A DNA stretch of 7,098 nucleotides from DAOQVB01 sp964400865. GTDB taxonomy: Bacteria; Patescibacteriota; Microgenomatia; UBA1400; PJMF01. Of the stretch, positions 1 through 4,996 are shown piece by piece. Location: NCBI GenBank assembly GCA_964400865.1, contig CAYNWG010000047.1, positions 1 through 7,098 of the forward strand, in the 5' to 3' direction. A program made the translations under genes and the position numbers. Under the pieces are notes generated by a model. The model did not search any database. It saw only the letters and a program-made list of their open reading frames with translations, and was not told the origin of the DNA. Position 1 is the first letter of the stretch; the number at the start of each line of letters is the position of its first letter.

Positions 1-24
1 GTGGTGGATATAGAGCTGGAATTG

Positions 25-58
25 AACTCCTACAACATGCCTGAAGGGCGTGGGAGTT
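25..58 (+). repeat. Inverted repeat/hairpin in front of the recombinase gene
   Basis: AACTCCTAC (25-33) pairs with GTGGGAGTT (50-58), nine pairs including one G-T wobble, with a smaller GCC/GGC stem (39-41/47-49) inside the loop. It ends exactly before the preferred recombinase ATG at 59 and contains that gene's only Shine-Dalgarno-like site (GAAGGG, 43-48). As RNA it could limit recombinase translation; as DNA it could be part of a recombination site. The repeat is seen in the sequence; both roles are inference. Confidence 0.5.
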
Positions 59-1051
59 ATGACTTTTTTGGAATACCAGTTGACCTGGGAAAAAATGGCT
101 TTGTTCCTCAAGGTAGATAAGGGACACAGTCAGAGACCTGGGGCTATTCAAGCTGATCATTCTCGGCATAAAACTTTCGAAAAGTGGTTTGCGGGAAGAG
201 ATTGGAGTGTCGATAACTTGCGTGGACTTTTGAATTCTCACCAGGAGAAAGGATCGTCGCAGGGCACACTCAACAAACTAATCACATACTCGAAGTACAT
301 TGATGAATTCCTCGAGACGAACGTATCAAAAAGTTTTAAGACACGAATTGAAAAAATACCAAGAATCGAGAGCATCATCACGCCAGATGAAATAGTGGCG
401 CTGGCTAATATAGAAATTAAGTATTCAAAATACGAGAAAGAACTGAATCAGAGGCAAAAAGCCCTAATCATGTTACTGGGTACCACTGGTTGTCGTATCG
501 GTGAGGCGGTTGATCTTAAGTGGGAAAACCTGAAAGAATTGCCCATCAAGCATTGCTTGTTTGTTGATACTAAAAATGGGGAAGACCGTGAAGTTCCTCT
601 TGATACAGAGGTCTATGACCTGCTGGCCAATCTACCACGAAAAAACAAGCACGTTTTCAGTTCAGTCAGTGGGAAAGCTTACTATTCGCGCTCTCTTAAC
701 GATGATCTGGTGAGGAGAGCCACTGCAATTGGCCTAAAGAAGCACGTTCATCCGCATCTCTTTAGACATTCTTTTGCCACTACGATGCTAGAAATCGGAG
801 TTTCTGACTCAGACGTGGCTAAAATTTGTGGATGGAAAGATATGGATGTGTTGCTCAGGTACAAAAATTCTCGGTTGAATTACTATGGAGAACAAGTGAG
901 CTTGCACCCACTATTCAGGGGGAAATTGACCTATCAAGACCGCTCAAAGAGGCTGGTTGCAGAGGCTGAGAAACTGTTTGACTCACAAACCCATAAAATT
1001 GAAACAAGTGTTGAAGAGGGTCAGATTGTACTCAAGATATCAGCGATTTAA
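59..1051 (+). CDS. Tyrosine recombinase / phage-type integrase
   Basis: Site-specific DNA strand-exchange enzyme of the tyrosine recombinase (XerC/D, lambda integrase) family. Numbering from a GTG at 50: an N-terminal SAM-like core-binding region lies at about 5-95 and the catalytic domain at about 107-275. The active-site set is visible: R149 in TGCRIGEA, K175 in TKNGEDREVPL, H236 and R239 in HPHLFRH, W262 in CGW where many relatives have His (Trp is tolerated, as in Cre), and the nucleophile Y271 nine residues later. Length is normal for the family. ATG 59 is preferred because GAAGGG (43-48) sits 10 nt upstream of it but only 1 nt from GTG 50. The gene converges on the leftward operon with 3 nt between stops. 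It may integrate or excise the element, or resolve multimers; target sites are not proven. The fold and activity are confident, the role is not. Confidence 0.93.
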   Translation: MTFLEYQLTWEKMALFLKVDKGHSQRPGAIQADHSRHKTFEKWFAGRDWSVDNLRGLLNSHQEKGSSQGTLNKLITYSKYIDEFLETNVSKSFKTRIEKIPRIESIITPDEIVALANIEIKYSKYEKELNQRQKALIMLLGTTGCRIGEAVDLKWENLKELPIKHCLFVDTKNGEDREVPLDTEVYDLLANLPRKNKHVFSSVSGKAYYSRSLNDDLVRRATAIGLKKHVHPHLFRHSFATTMLEIGVSDSDVAKICGWKDMDVLLRYKNSRLNYYGEQVSLHPLFRGKLTYQDRSKRLVAEAEKLFDSQTHKIETSVEEGQIVLKISAI

Positions 1052-1054
1052 AAA

Positions 1055-1393
1055 CTAGACTTCTTTTTGATTGAAAGCAGCAAACGCTGTGGGCACATAA
1101 AAAACGAGCATATAAAAAACAAATTTCCCGAAATATTCCTCTGTTGTTGGAGTATATCCATCATCAGCGTATTCAATACAACTAGAACCCTGGATAGAGT
1201 AATCAGATTCCTCACAAGTGGGTTGTCCAAGCGTGAAAGTAAGAACAACAGCTAACAAAAAACAAGCTCCAAATCCCTTGAGCAACAAGTCATCTCTCGA
1301 GAGTCCTTGGCTTTTTGCAAAATGGTATATGAGGGCAATGATACCAGCTGCGATTAAGTAACCAATGGCTTTGTAAATTTCAGACATTATCAT
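1055..1393 (-). CDS. Small three-TM membrane protein, unknown function
   Basis: Unrecognised 112-residue protein. Three hydrophobic helices are visible: about 8-26 (IGYLIAAGIIALIYHFA), 40-56 (GFGACFLLAVVLTFTLG) and 88-106 (FGKFVFYMLVFYVPTAF). The loop between helices 2 and 3 is acidic and has two cysteines (residues 60 and 72), which could form a disulfide if exported. The first ATG is preferred: AAGAG lies about 7 nt upstream, against 13 nt for the second ATG at 1387. It follows the one-TM gene by 23 nt and is the last gene of the leftward operon headed by the initiator-like gene. Small membrane proteins downstream of replication genes are common on plasmids and phages (entry exclusion, holin or envelope roles), but no motif selects one, so no function is assigned. 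Confidence 0.7.
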   Translation of the reverse strand: MIMSEIYKAIGYLIAAGIIALIYHFAKSQGLSRDDLLLKGFGACFLLAVVLTFTLGQPTCEESDYSIQGSSCIEYADDGYTPTTEEYFGKFVFYMLVFYVPTAFAAFNQKEV

Positions 1394-1416
1394 ATTTTTT
1401 CTCTTAACTATTTGGC

Positions 1417-1869
1417 TTACATTGGATCTTCGATGTGAAGAGCATCTTTAATATAATCCTCAGCAAGACGGCGATCAATCAAGTTGGTAAAAGAAGTGCA
1501 CATACTGTCTTGATATCCCATTAAGCCATGATAGGCAGTATCAACCTCAGACCAGGATGGCAAGTGAAACAGTCGAGATACTTTGCGATACATGGGCATA
1601 CTGTTTCGTTCACTTATGAGAACCCCCGCAATGTTTCGAAAATCTTTCGCTGCTTCTTGGACAGCCAAGTAATTATCTCTACCGCTAATGAGACTACTCT
1701 CTAGAGTTCCGTGGGTGGTCAGTAAAATTGTAATTTTTTTGATTGCTTCGCGCAGGTTTAGGTATGGAAGCACAAACAGCTTGTGAAGCAAGGAATACAG
1801 CGGTGCCAATACAAGAAAAAGAAAAATTCCCCAAACAAGACTCCCATCAATAACTATGCTGCTCGGCAT
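1417..1869 (-). CDS. One-TM protein with cytoplasmic helical domain, unknown function
   Basis: From ATG 1869 this is 150 residues: a short N-terminus, one strong membrane helix (SLVWGIFLFLVLAPLYSLLHKLF, residues 10-32), then a mostly helical domain with conserved-looking blocks (EAAKDFRNIAGVLISER and RLFHLPSWSEVDTAYHGLMG). The second half resembles uncharacterised membrane-associated proteins found in many bacteria, by recall only. The frame stays open to 1968, overlapping the initiator gene, so ATG 1929 (coupled by a 10-nt overlap) or 1941 are alternative starts. I chose 1869 because GGGGAG lies 12 nt upstream, a TATAAT (1881-1876) lies 6 nt before the ATG, and the helix then sits near the N-terminus. 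The gene is sandwiched in the initiator operon. Function is unknown. Confidence 0.68.
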   Translation of the reverse strand: MPSSIVIDGSLVWGIFLFLVLAPLYSLLHKLFVLPYLNLREAIKKITILLTTHGTLESSLISGRDNYLAVQEAAKDFRNIAGVLISERNSMPMYRKVSRLFHLPSWSEVDTAYHGLMGYQDSMCTSFTNLIDRRLAEDYIKDALHIEDPM

Positions 1870-1919
1870 GATTGAATTATACTCCCCAGAATAAGCGCTT
1901 AGTGAGTGGTCGCTAACAA

Positions 1920-2870
1920 TTAGTAACATTCTTCTTGCCATCGATTCATCAGGATCTCGGGGTTGCAAAAAAGCTCGAGTCGCTGAGCGGTTTCAGGGCG
2001 GTTTCTAAAATCCACAAAAAAACGCCTCACCATGTTTTCCCAGTCAGCAGGCTCAACGCGCATATCATCATTGAAACATGAAATACTCTCAAGGCATTCT
2101 TCAAGCCTCTCCGTGACAATGTTTGGGTGAGGCTTGCCATGGCGTGACTCATATTCAGTGAGAAAAAAATTCACAACATTTATTGGTGAAGCATTGGATT
2201 CATCTGCCACGTCGTAATCCGACCTTAACCCACCAAGATAGTCAGAGATTTCTACTTCGTCTTCATCTTCGTCGCTTAGTGTCGTGACCATATTGGGATT
2301 ATTACCATTGATTGATATGGTGTCAGAATCTACATTTTGTATTCCTTCATGGCATTCCCTTTTCTCATCACTGACACCCGAATTTTGAATTTTTTCAAAA
2401 TTCCCTAGTGACTTAGTATTATTATACTTAGTATTATTAGAGTGTCTTTGTGACACTTCTAGAAGTGCCGCTGTGACACTTCTAACCTGGTGAGAGTCAC
2501 ATTTTTGCATTTTTTCTATCTCTTTTTTTATCTCAGCAGCGAGATCAATGCTATTTATAAGCAGTAGCTCTGATTCGGTGTTTAGGCTGTAGCTGTTTGT
2601 GATACCCTGCCCACGGCGCTTCCAATTTATCAGGCCGAGTTTTTTTAGCTTCTTTAATGACCGTATGACGGTAGACTTGCTAACATTCGCCTCGCGGGCA
2701 ATTCGATACTGTCCTGGGAAGATGTTGTTTTCCAATTCTTTATTGTAATAAGATAGAAGCACATAATAAATTCTACTATCAGCTGGGCTGAGTATATTAT
2801 TTTTGAAGATATAGTCCTTTGGCTGCGAAAACCCATTGCGTCCAGCAGATTGCTGTGTATAATCTTTCAT
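1920..2870 (-). CDS. Winged-helix replication initiator-like protein
   Basis: A 316-residue DNA-binding protein. Residues about 18-97 form a winged helix of the HTH_36 / phage replication-organiser type: an SPADSRIYYVLLSYY helix, an FPGQYRIAREANVSKSTVIRSLKKLKKLGLI helix-turn-helix at 51-81, then a basic wing (NWKRRGQGITNSY). A long low-complexity linker follows (about 115-225), with NNTKYNNTKS and an acidic run DEDEDEVE. The C-terminal helical region (about 230-316, ending NRWQEECY) may recruit helicase or loader. This N-DNA-binding, linker, C-recruitment layout matches lambda O-like and plasmid initiators. Repeats encoded in the linker (2411-2484) may be the origin itself. There is no good Shine-Dalgarno; the start codon is covered by a predicted antisense RNA. 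It could instead be a transcription regulator, but length, linker and context favour replication. Confidence 0.75.
   Translation of the reverse strand: MKDYTQQSAGRNGFSQPKDYIFKNNILSPADSRIYYVLLSYYNKELENNIFPGQYRIAREANVSKSTVIRSLKKLKKLGLINWKRRGQGITNSYSLNTESELLLINSIDLAAEIKKEIEKMQKCDSHQVRSVTAALLEVSQRHSNNTKYNNTKSLGNFEKIQNSGVSDEKRECHEGIQNVDSDTISINGNNPNMVTTLSDEDEDEVEISDYLGGLRSDYDVADESNASPINVVNFFLTEYESRHGKPHPNIVTERLEECLESISCFNDDMRVEPADWENMVRRFFVDFRNRPETAQRLELFCNPEILMNRWQEECY
2411..2439. repeat. Tandem 14-bp direct repeat inside the initiator gene
   Basis: ACTTAGTATTATTA occurs at 2411-2424 and again at 2426-2439, identical, with a 15-bp period (five codons, encoding the repeated NNTK). The stretch is strongly AT-rich and lies in the linker part of the initiator gene. 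Identity at synonymous positions suggests selection on DNA rather than on protein alone. It is a candidate initiator-binding or unwinding element; that role is inference. Confidence 0.6.
2441..2484. repeat. Iteron-like TGTGACACTTCTA repeats and dyads
   Basis: TGTGACACTTCTA occurs at 2449-2461 and 2472-2484, 23 bp apart. The first copy is flanked by dyads: AGTGTC/GACACT (2441-2446/2452-2457) and the perfect 14-bp palindrome CACTTCTAGAAGTG (2454-2467). A related GTCACA on the opposite strand lies at 2496-2501. Together with the adjacent tandem AT-rich repeat this looks like an origin embedded in its initiator gene, as in lambda O and the RepA_N plasmids. The repeats are seen; the origin role is inference. 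Confidence 0.55.
2836..2863 (+). promoter_or_regulatory. Promoter for antisense RNA over the initiator start
   Basis: A perfect TATAAT (2858-2863) lies 16 bp after TTGCGT (2836-2841, matching the first three bases of TTGACA). Transcription would start near 2870 on +, opposite to the initiator gene and directly over its ATG. No + strand gene follows; an intrinsic terminator does. Confidence 0.5.
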
Positions 2871-2917
2871 AACGTTTTCAAAATTGGCAGGTTTCTTAGT
2901 CGGATCCTGCCTTTTTT
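2870..2917 (+). ncRNA. Predicted ~48-nt antisense (copy-control) RNA
   Basis: A complete small transcription unit: promoter at 2836-2863, expected start near 2870, and a hairpin with T6 ending at 2917. The product would be complementary to the last ~45 nt of the initiator mRNA leader and its start codon. Size, position and orientation match counter-transcribed RNAs of small plasmids such as RNA II of pMV158, which block Rep translation. The elements are visible; transcription and function are inference. The stem itself would also form in the sense leader. Confidence 0.45.
2886..2917 (+). terminator. Intrinsic terminator on + strand
   Basis: A perfect 6-bp GC-rich stem, GGCAGG (2886-2891) with CCTGCC (2906-2911), has a 14-nt loop and is followed directly by TTTTTT (2912-2917). 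There is no + strand coding gene to terminate, so it most likely ends the antisense RNA. On the minus strand the same stem lies 15 nt before the initiator ATG and is followed by AATTTT, a poor terminator in that direction. Confidence 0.72.
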
Positions 2918-2956
2918 CTTTCCTCTCACTTCATAGTTTTATTACTGTTCCTACTT

Positions 2957-3244
2957 TCATATATTCTTTAGCATCCAGTCTGACTCCTTTTTGGCAGAAA
3001 ACGTTCTAAAGTCTTTATTGAACCGCTCTCGCTGTTGTGGAAACTCGTATTCAATACTCTCATTTTTCTCATTCTGACCGTATATGATGCTGAAAGATGC
3101 CCGTTCTAGTTTGCTCTCCAGGCTAAGCTTACGCCATAAACGGCTTTTTATGTTCGTCATGTATGTATGGGCACCTTCTCGGGTAACATATGCAAGCCGA
3201 TATTTTGGAAACATGTCTTTTTTTAGTTTTCTATTTCTTTTCAT
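2957..3244 (-). CDS. Small basic protein, unknown function
   Basis: A 95-residue protein starting MKRNRKLKKDMFPKYRLAYV, rich in Lys and Arg, with no membrane segment, no signal peptide and no motif that I recognise. Its N-terminal charge would suit nucleic-acid binding. The frame extends upstream to about 3313, but those starts (an ATG at 3277, a TTG at 3313) lie inside a strong terminator hairpin; ATG 3244 follows the terminator and has a weak AAGAAAG site 8 nt upstream. It lies 86 nt before the initiator gene in the same direction, so the two may be co-transcribed from the promoter at 3416-3389 when the leader terminator is read through. It could be an accessory replication or copy-control factor; this rests on position only. 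Confidence 0.55.
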   Translation of the reverse strand: MKRNRKLKKDMFPKYRLAYVTREGAHTYMTNIKSRLWRKLSLESKLERASFSIIYGQNEKNESIEYEFPQQRERFNKDFRTFSAKKESDWMLKNI

Positions 3245-3264
3245 TTTGTTTACTTTCTTGCTAT

Positions 3265-3342
3265 AAAAAAACCCCATTTTGTAACCAAGCTCCGCAGAGT
3301 GAAGCTTTGCCAAGCATCTAGAGATTGGCTACAAAATAGGGG
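3265..3342 (-). terminator. Strong intrinsic terminator / attenuator in a leader
   Basis: On minus-strand RNA, 3342-3325 pairs with 3288-3272: CCCC, a bulged U, AUUUUGUA, a G-U wobble, CCAA, 17 pairs in all, followed directly by U7 (3271-3265). The wobble is a pair only in minus-strand RNA (A-C on the other), which fixes orientation. The 36-nt loop holds a small GCUU/AAGC hairpin. It sits between a TTGACA promoter and the start of the small basic protein gene, so it would end a short leader RNA or act as an attenuator. Confidence 0.75.
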
Positions 3343-3382
3343 CTTTGCTCTGCTTCCGCTTGGCGTCGGGTTAGACTTCACC
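3265..3382 (-). ncRNA. Predicted structured leader / small RNA with alternative folds
   Basis: The unit runs from the expected start near 3382 to the U-tract at 3265, about 118 nt. Two folds compete. One is the terminator stem. The other pairs CCAAGC-GGAA-GCAGAG (complement of 3363-3348) with CUCUGC-GGA-GCUUGG (complement of 3299-3285), 12 bp around an internal loop. They share the CCAA at 3285-3288 and otherwise cross, so they exclude each other. GUGAAG near the 5' end can also pair with CUUCAC (3304-3299). This is the arrangement of an attenuation switch. No known riboswitch class is recognised. Confidence 0.45.
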
Positions 3383-3388
3383 TCGTAC

Positions 3389-3416
3389 GCTATCCCACTA
3401 ACAAAAACTTTGTCAA
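3389..3416 (-). promoter_or_regulatory. Promoter for the structured leader
   Basis: A perfect TTGACA -35 (complement of 3416-3411), a 16-bp spacer, and GATAGC (complement of 3394-3389) as a partial -10. Transcription would start near 3382 and run into the structured leader. The -10 is weak, so activity is likely modest or assisted. Confidence 0.45.
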
Positions 3417-3476
3417 TGACCGCTTTTGATATATTTATAGTTAATTATTTGCCTTTTCACTAATTAGCAATTGGAC

Positions 3477-3506
3477 AAAAATTCAAAAAATTTCAAAAAA
3501 ATTTTC
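3477..3506. repeat. Three graded A-tracts (A5T2C, A6T3C, A7T4C)
   Basis: Three successive units each grow by one A and one T: A5T2C (3477-3484), A6T3C (3485-3494) and A7T4C (3495-3506). Spacing of about 10-12 bp keeps the tracts roughly in helical phase, so intrinsic bending is expected. Bent, easily melted DNA is typical of origins and strong upstream promoter elements; the role here is inference. Confidence 0.6.
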
Positions 3507-3544
3507 AGGTTCGGTGGTCTTCACTACTTTTTCTTCTAGAGAGG

Positions 3545-3564
3545 GTATTGATAACCATCAATAC
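3545..3564. repeat. Perfect inverted repeat, operator-like
   Basis: GTATTGAT (3545-3552) and ATCAATAC (3557-3564) are exact reverse complements around AACC. Eight-bp arms with a 4-bp centre suit a dimeric DNA-binding protein or a cruciform. It lies about 130 bp upstream of the leftward TTGACA promoter. No binding partner can be assigned. Confidence 0.6.
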
Positions 3565-3631
3565 ATTTCTTACTCAAGCTGCAACTTGACACAATGGCAC
3601 ACATCGCTACCAGCACTAGCAAGATAAGCAA

Positions 3632-3668
3632 CCCCCTTTACTACCTTTAATACTGAGAGGAGTGGGGG
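3632..3668. repeat. GC-clamped hairpin
   Basis: CCCCC (3632-3636), ACT (3640-3642) and CCT (3644-3646) pair with AGG (3658-3660), AGT (3661-3663) and GGGGG (3664-3668), 11 pairs with small bulges. On minus it lies just downstream of the Cys-rich ORF stop and is followed by a T-rich but broken tail (TTGCTTATCTT), so it may be a weak leftward terminator. Confidence 0.45.
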
Positions 3669-3692
3669 ATGGAAAATGTTTAAGATATAAAA

Positions 3693-3866
3693 CTAATTAA
3701 TCCACGGAGTATCGCGACACGACTTTTCTTGTACACAACGGGTGCATATACGACTACGCATGCCTCCGTCGCTGCGTCGCACAATAATAAGTTTGTGTAG
3801 GTGACTTCCAGAGTATAAGTCAATTATGGGTGGTGGTTGTCGTCCTATATTTTTGCAGTTACTAGG
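3693..3866 (-). pseudogene. Cys-rich open frame without a standard start; remnant or tiny gene
   Basis: A 57-codon stop-free frame ending at TAG 3693. It reads as a plausible small zinc-binding protein: C4, HxH (22, 24), a DGGMRSRICTRC block with C41xxC44, and C50, ending in TPWIN. DG-R-C-x-x-C blocks of this kind occur in HNH and zinc-ribbon proteins. There is no ATG before codon 36; a GTG at codon 29 has no Shine-Dalgarno. It may be a decayed gene fragment, a gene with a rare start, or chance in a locally GC-richer patch. All bases were translated by hand and checked. Confidence 0.25.
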
Positions 3867-3874
3867 TTATTTTT

Positions 3875-3904
3875 CCTCTGGAATACTCAAGAGTAGAAAA
3901 GAGG
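3875..3904. repeat. Nested 30-bp dyad downstream of the CAP gene
   Basis: CCTCT (3875-3879) pairs with AGAGG (3900-3904) and TACTC (3884-3888) with GAGTA (3891-3895), separated by a symmetric GGAA/GAAA internal loop. It lies 25 nt past the leftward CAP gene stop, but the run after it on minus is A-rich, so it is not a standard terminator. It could be a protein-binding or mRNA 3'-end element. Confidence 0.5.
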
Positions 3905-3929
3905 ATAGAATTGAAATCATCTAACTAAC

Positions 3930-4928
3930 TTAATTGCTGCCAAACGAAAACACTGAAAAATATCCAGCCACACCACCACACCCGTGTGTCCATTTCTTAT
4001 TTAACATCGATTCTTTGTGGCCAGTGAGCGACCTACCCCAACCCCACTCAACAACGTGTACTGCTAGGTTGGGTTGTACGCCTCCCTGAAGTATTTCTCC
4101 CATGTTATCAAAGTCAGATTGCGATTTAGCCAACGACTCCATGCCCTCATGATTGTCTAGTTCTCCTAGTTTTAACAGTTGGTTGGCTCGTGTCTGAGCA
4201 ATATTGCAAAGAGTCTGGTGCTTCTCTATCACCCCAACACCATGTGAAGCTCTATAGTTGTTAATGGCAGTAAATAACTCGTCAGCTGTTGCCATTCTTT
4301 CATCTTTTGGCATTCTTGCGTCAGTTGTTATTTCGTCTACTTTCTCAACTAGCCAAGGATTTACGGTTGGATTATTAGTTAAAACAACGGGGTTCGTTGT
4401 CGTTGATTTATTTGCAAATAGTTGAACACAGCGGGTATTTTCGCACTTAAGACATGATTGACTGTAGTCTGCATCAAGGTTTTGCTTGCTTGAGAGATGA
4501 CTAAGCCACCTACTCATGTATTGCGAGTTCTCCAACAAGTCATTAGCAATGTTTTCCCCAACCTTGCTAAAGTTTCCATTTTTTTGTATTTCTCCTGATA
4601 GCTGTTCAAATCCCGTTTGTGACCAATTTGCTCCAGTTTGTTTTAGCCTGATAATCGCGTAGTTGCACAGCACGTCGTTTTCAACATATTGTTTTTTTTT
4701 GTTATTCGCCCTCCACTGTTGAATATTGCTCCATACTACATCCTCATCGGCCCTGAATGATGGAGTCGGTGTTGGATAAACCCTCATTAACTCCTGCTTC
4801 CTAATCCTCTCGTTTTCTCTGGCAAGAATAATAACGGGTGTCATAACGATCAATAAAAATACCAGAGGCAATAGTCTTGATTTGGAGATTGAGAAAGTTG
4901 TTTTGTTGGATTTCTTTGGCTTATTCAT
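3930..4928 (-). CDS. Membrane-anchored protein with two CAP/SCP-type domains
   Basis: A 332-residue extracytoplasmic protein. A basic start (KPKKSNK) and one hydrophobic helix (18-36) act as signal anchor; a YPTPTPS linker follows. Domain 1 (about 62-173) is a degenerate CAP fold: GEN at 124-126 and a WLSHLS block survive, but the usual histidines do not. Domain 2 (about 214-330) is a canonical CAP domain: LFTAINNYRASHGV, an LC-IA-RA helix, H260, GE at 277-278, EWGWGRSLTGHKESML with H304, and CGGVAGYF. CAP domains occur in secreted proteins with lipid-binding, toxin or unknown roles. Cysteines at 88, 159, 162 and 167 may form disulfides. No Shine-Dalgarno; GATAAT (4940-4935) lies 6 nt before the ATG, suggesting a leaderless mRNA. 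It follows the one-TM gene in the same direction. Confidence 0.85.
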   Translation of the reverse strand: MNKPKKSNKTTFSISKSRLLPLVFLLIVMTPVIILARENERIRKQELMRVYPTPTPSFRADEDVVWSNIQQWRANNKKKQYVENDVLCNYAIIRLKQTGANWSQTGFEQLSGEIQKNGNFSKVGENIANDLLENSQYMSRWLSHLSSKQNLDADYSQSCLKCENTRCVQLFANKSTTTNPVVLTNNPTVNPWLVEKVDEITTDARMPKDERMATADELFTAINNYRASHGVGVIEKHQTLCNIAQTRANQLLKLGELDNHEGMESLAKSQSDFDNMGEILQGGVQPNLAVHVVEWGWGRSLTGHKESMLNKKWTHGCGGVAGYFSVFSFGSN

Positions 4929-4996
4929 AAAAAAATTATCCGCTTTTAATGTTGATTTTCTCGTAATTCTCGGCTTTTCTTCTTATGATAGCTATA

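Larger units (their letters stand above)
3417..3692. other. AT-rich intergenic region with structural DNA elements
   Basis: No supportable gene. The left part (3420-3510) is very AT-rich and holds graded A-tracts. A perfect inverted repeat at 3545-3564 and a GC-clamped hairpin at 3632-3668 follow. The combination suggests replication, partition or regulatory DNA upstream of the initiator operon, but no sequence identifies which. Confidence 0.5.

Noticed and set aside
2654..2836. A 60-codon minus frame overlapping the winged-helix region
   Set aside because: Shadow of the helix-turn-helix coding region in another frame.
3245..3313. N-terminal extension of the small basic protein (starts at TTG 3313 or ATG 3277)
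   Set aside because: These codons lie inside the terminator hairpin, and the extended residues look like translated RNA structure rather than protein.
3586..3591. TTGACA on + strand as a rightward promoter
   Set aside because: No -10-like hexamer at 15-19 bp, and no gene or terminator follows on +.
3704..3799. Long-range pairings ACGGAG/CTCCGT (3704-3709/3764-3769) and TACACAA/TTGTGTA (3732-3738/3793-3799)
   Set aside because: The two pairings cross each other, loops exceed 50 nt, and no promoter or terminator frames them; not enough for an RNA call.
3826..3924. A 32-codon + strand frame (MGGGCRPIFLQLLGYFSS...)
   Set aside because: No Shine-Dalgarno or promoter, overlaps the Cys-rich minus frame and the nested dyad, and converges on the CAP gene; most likely chance.
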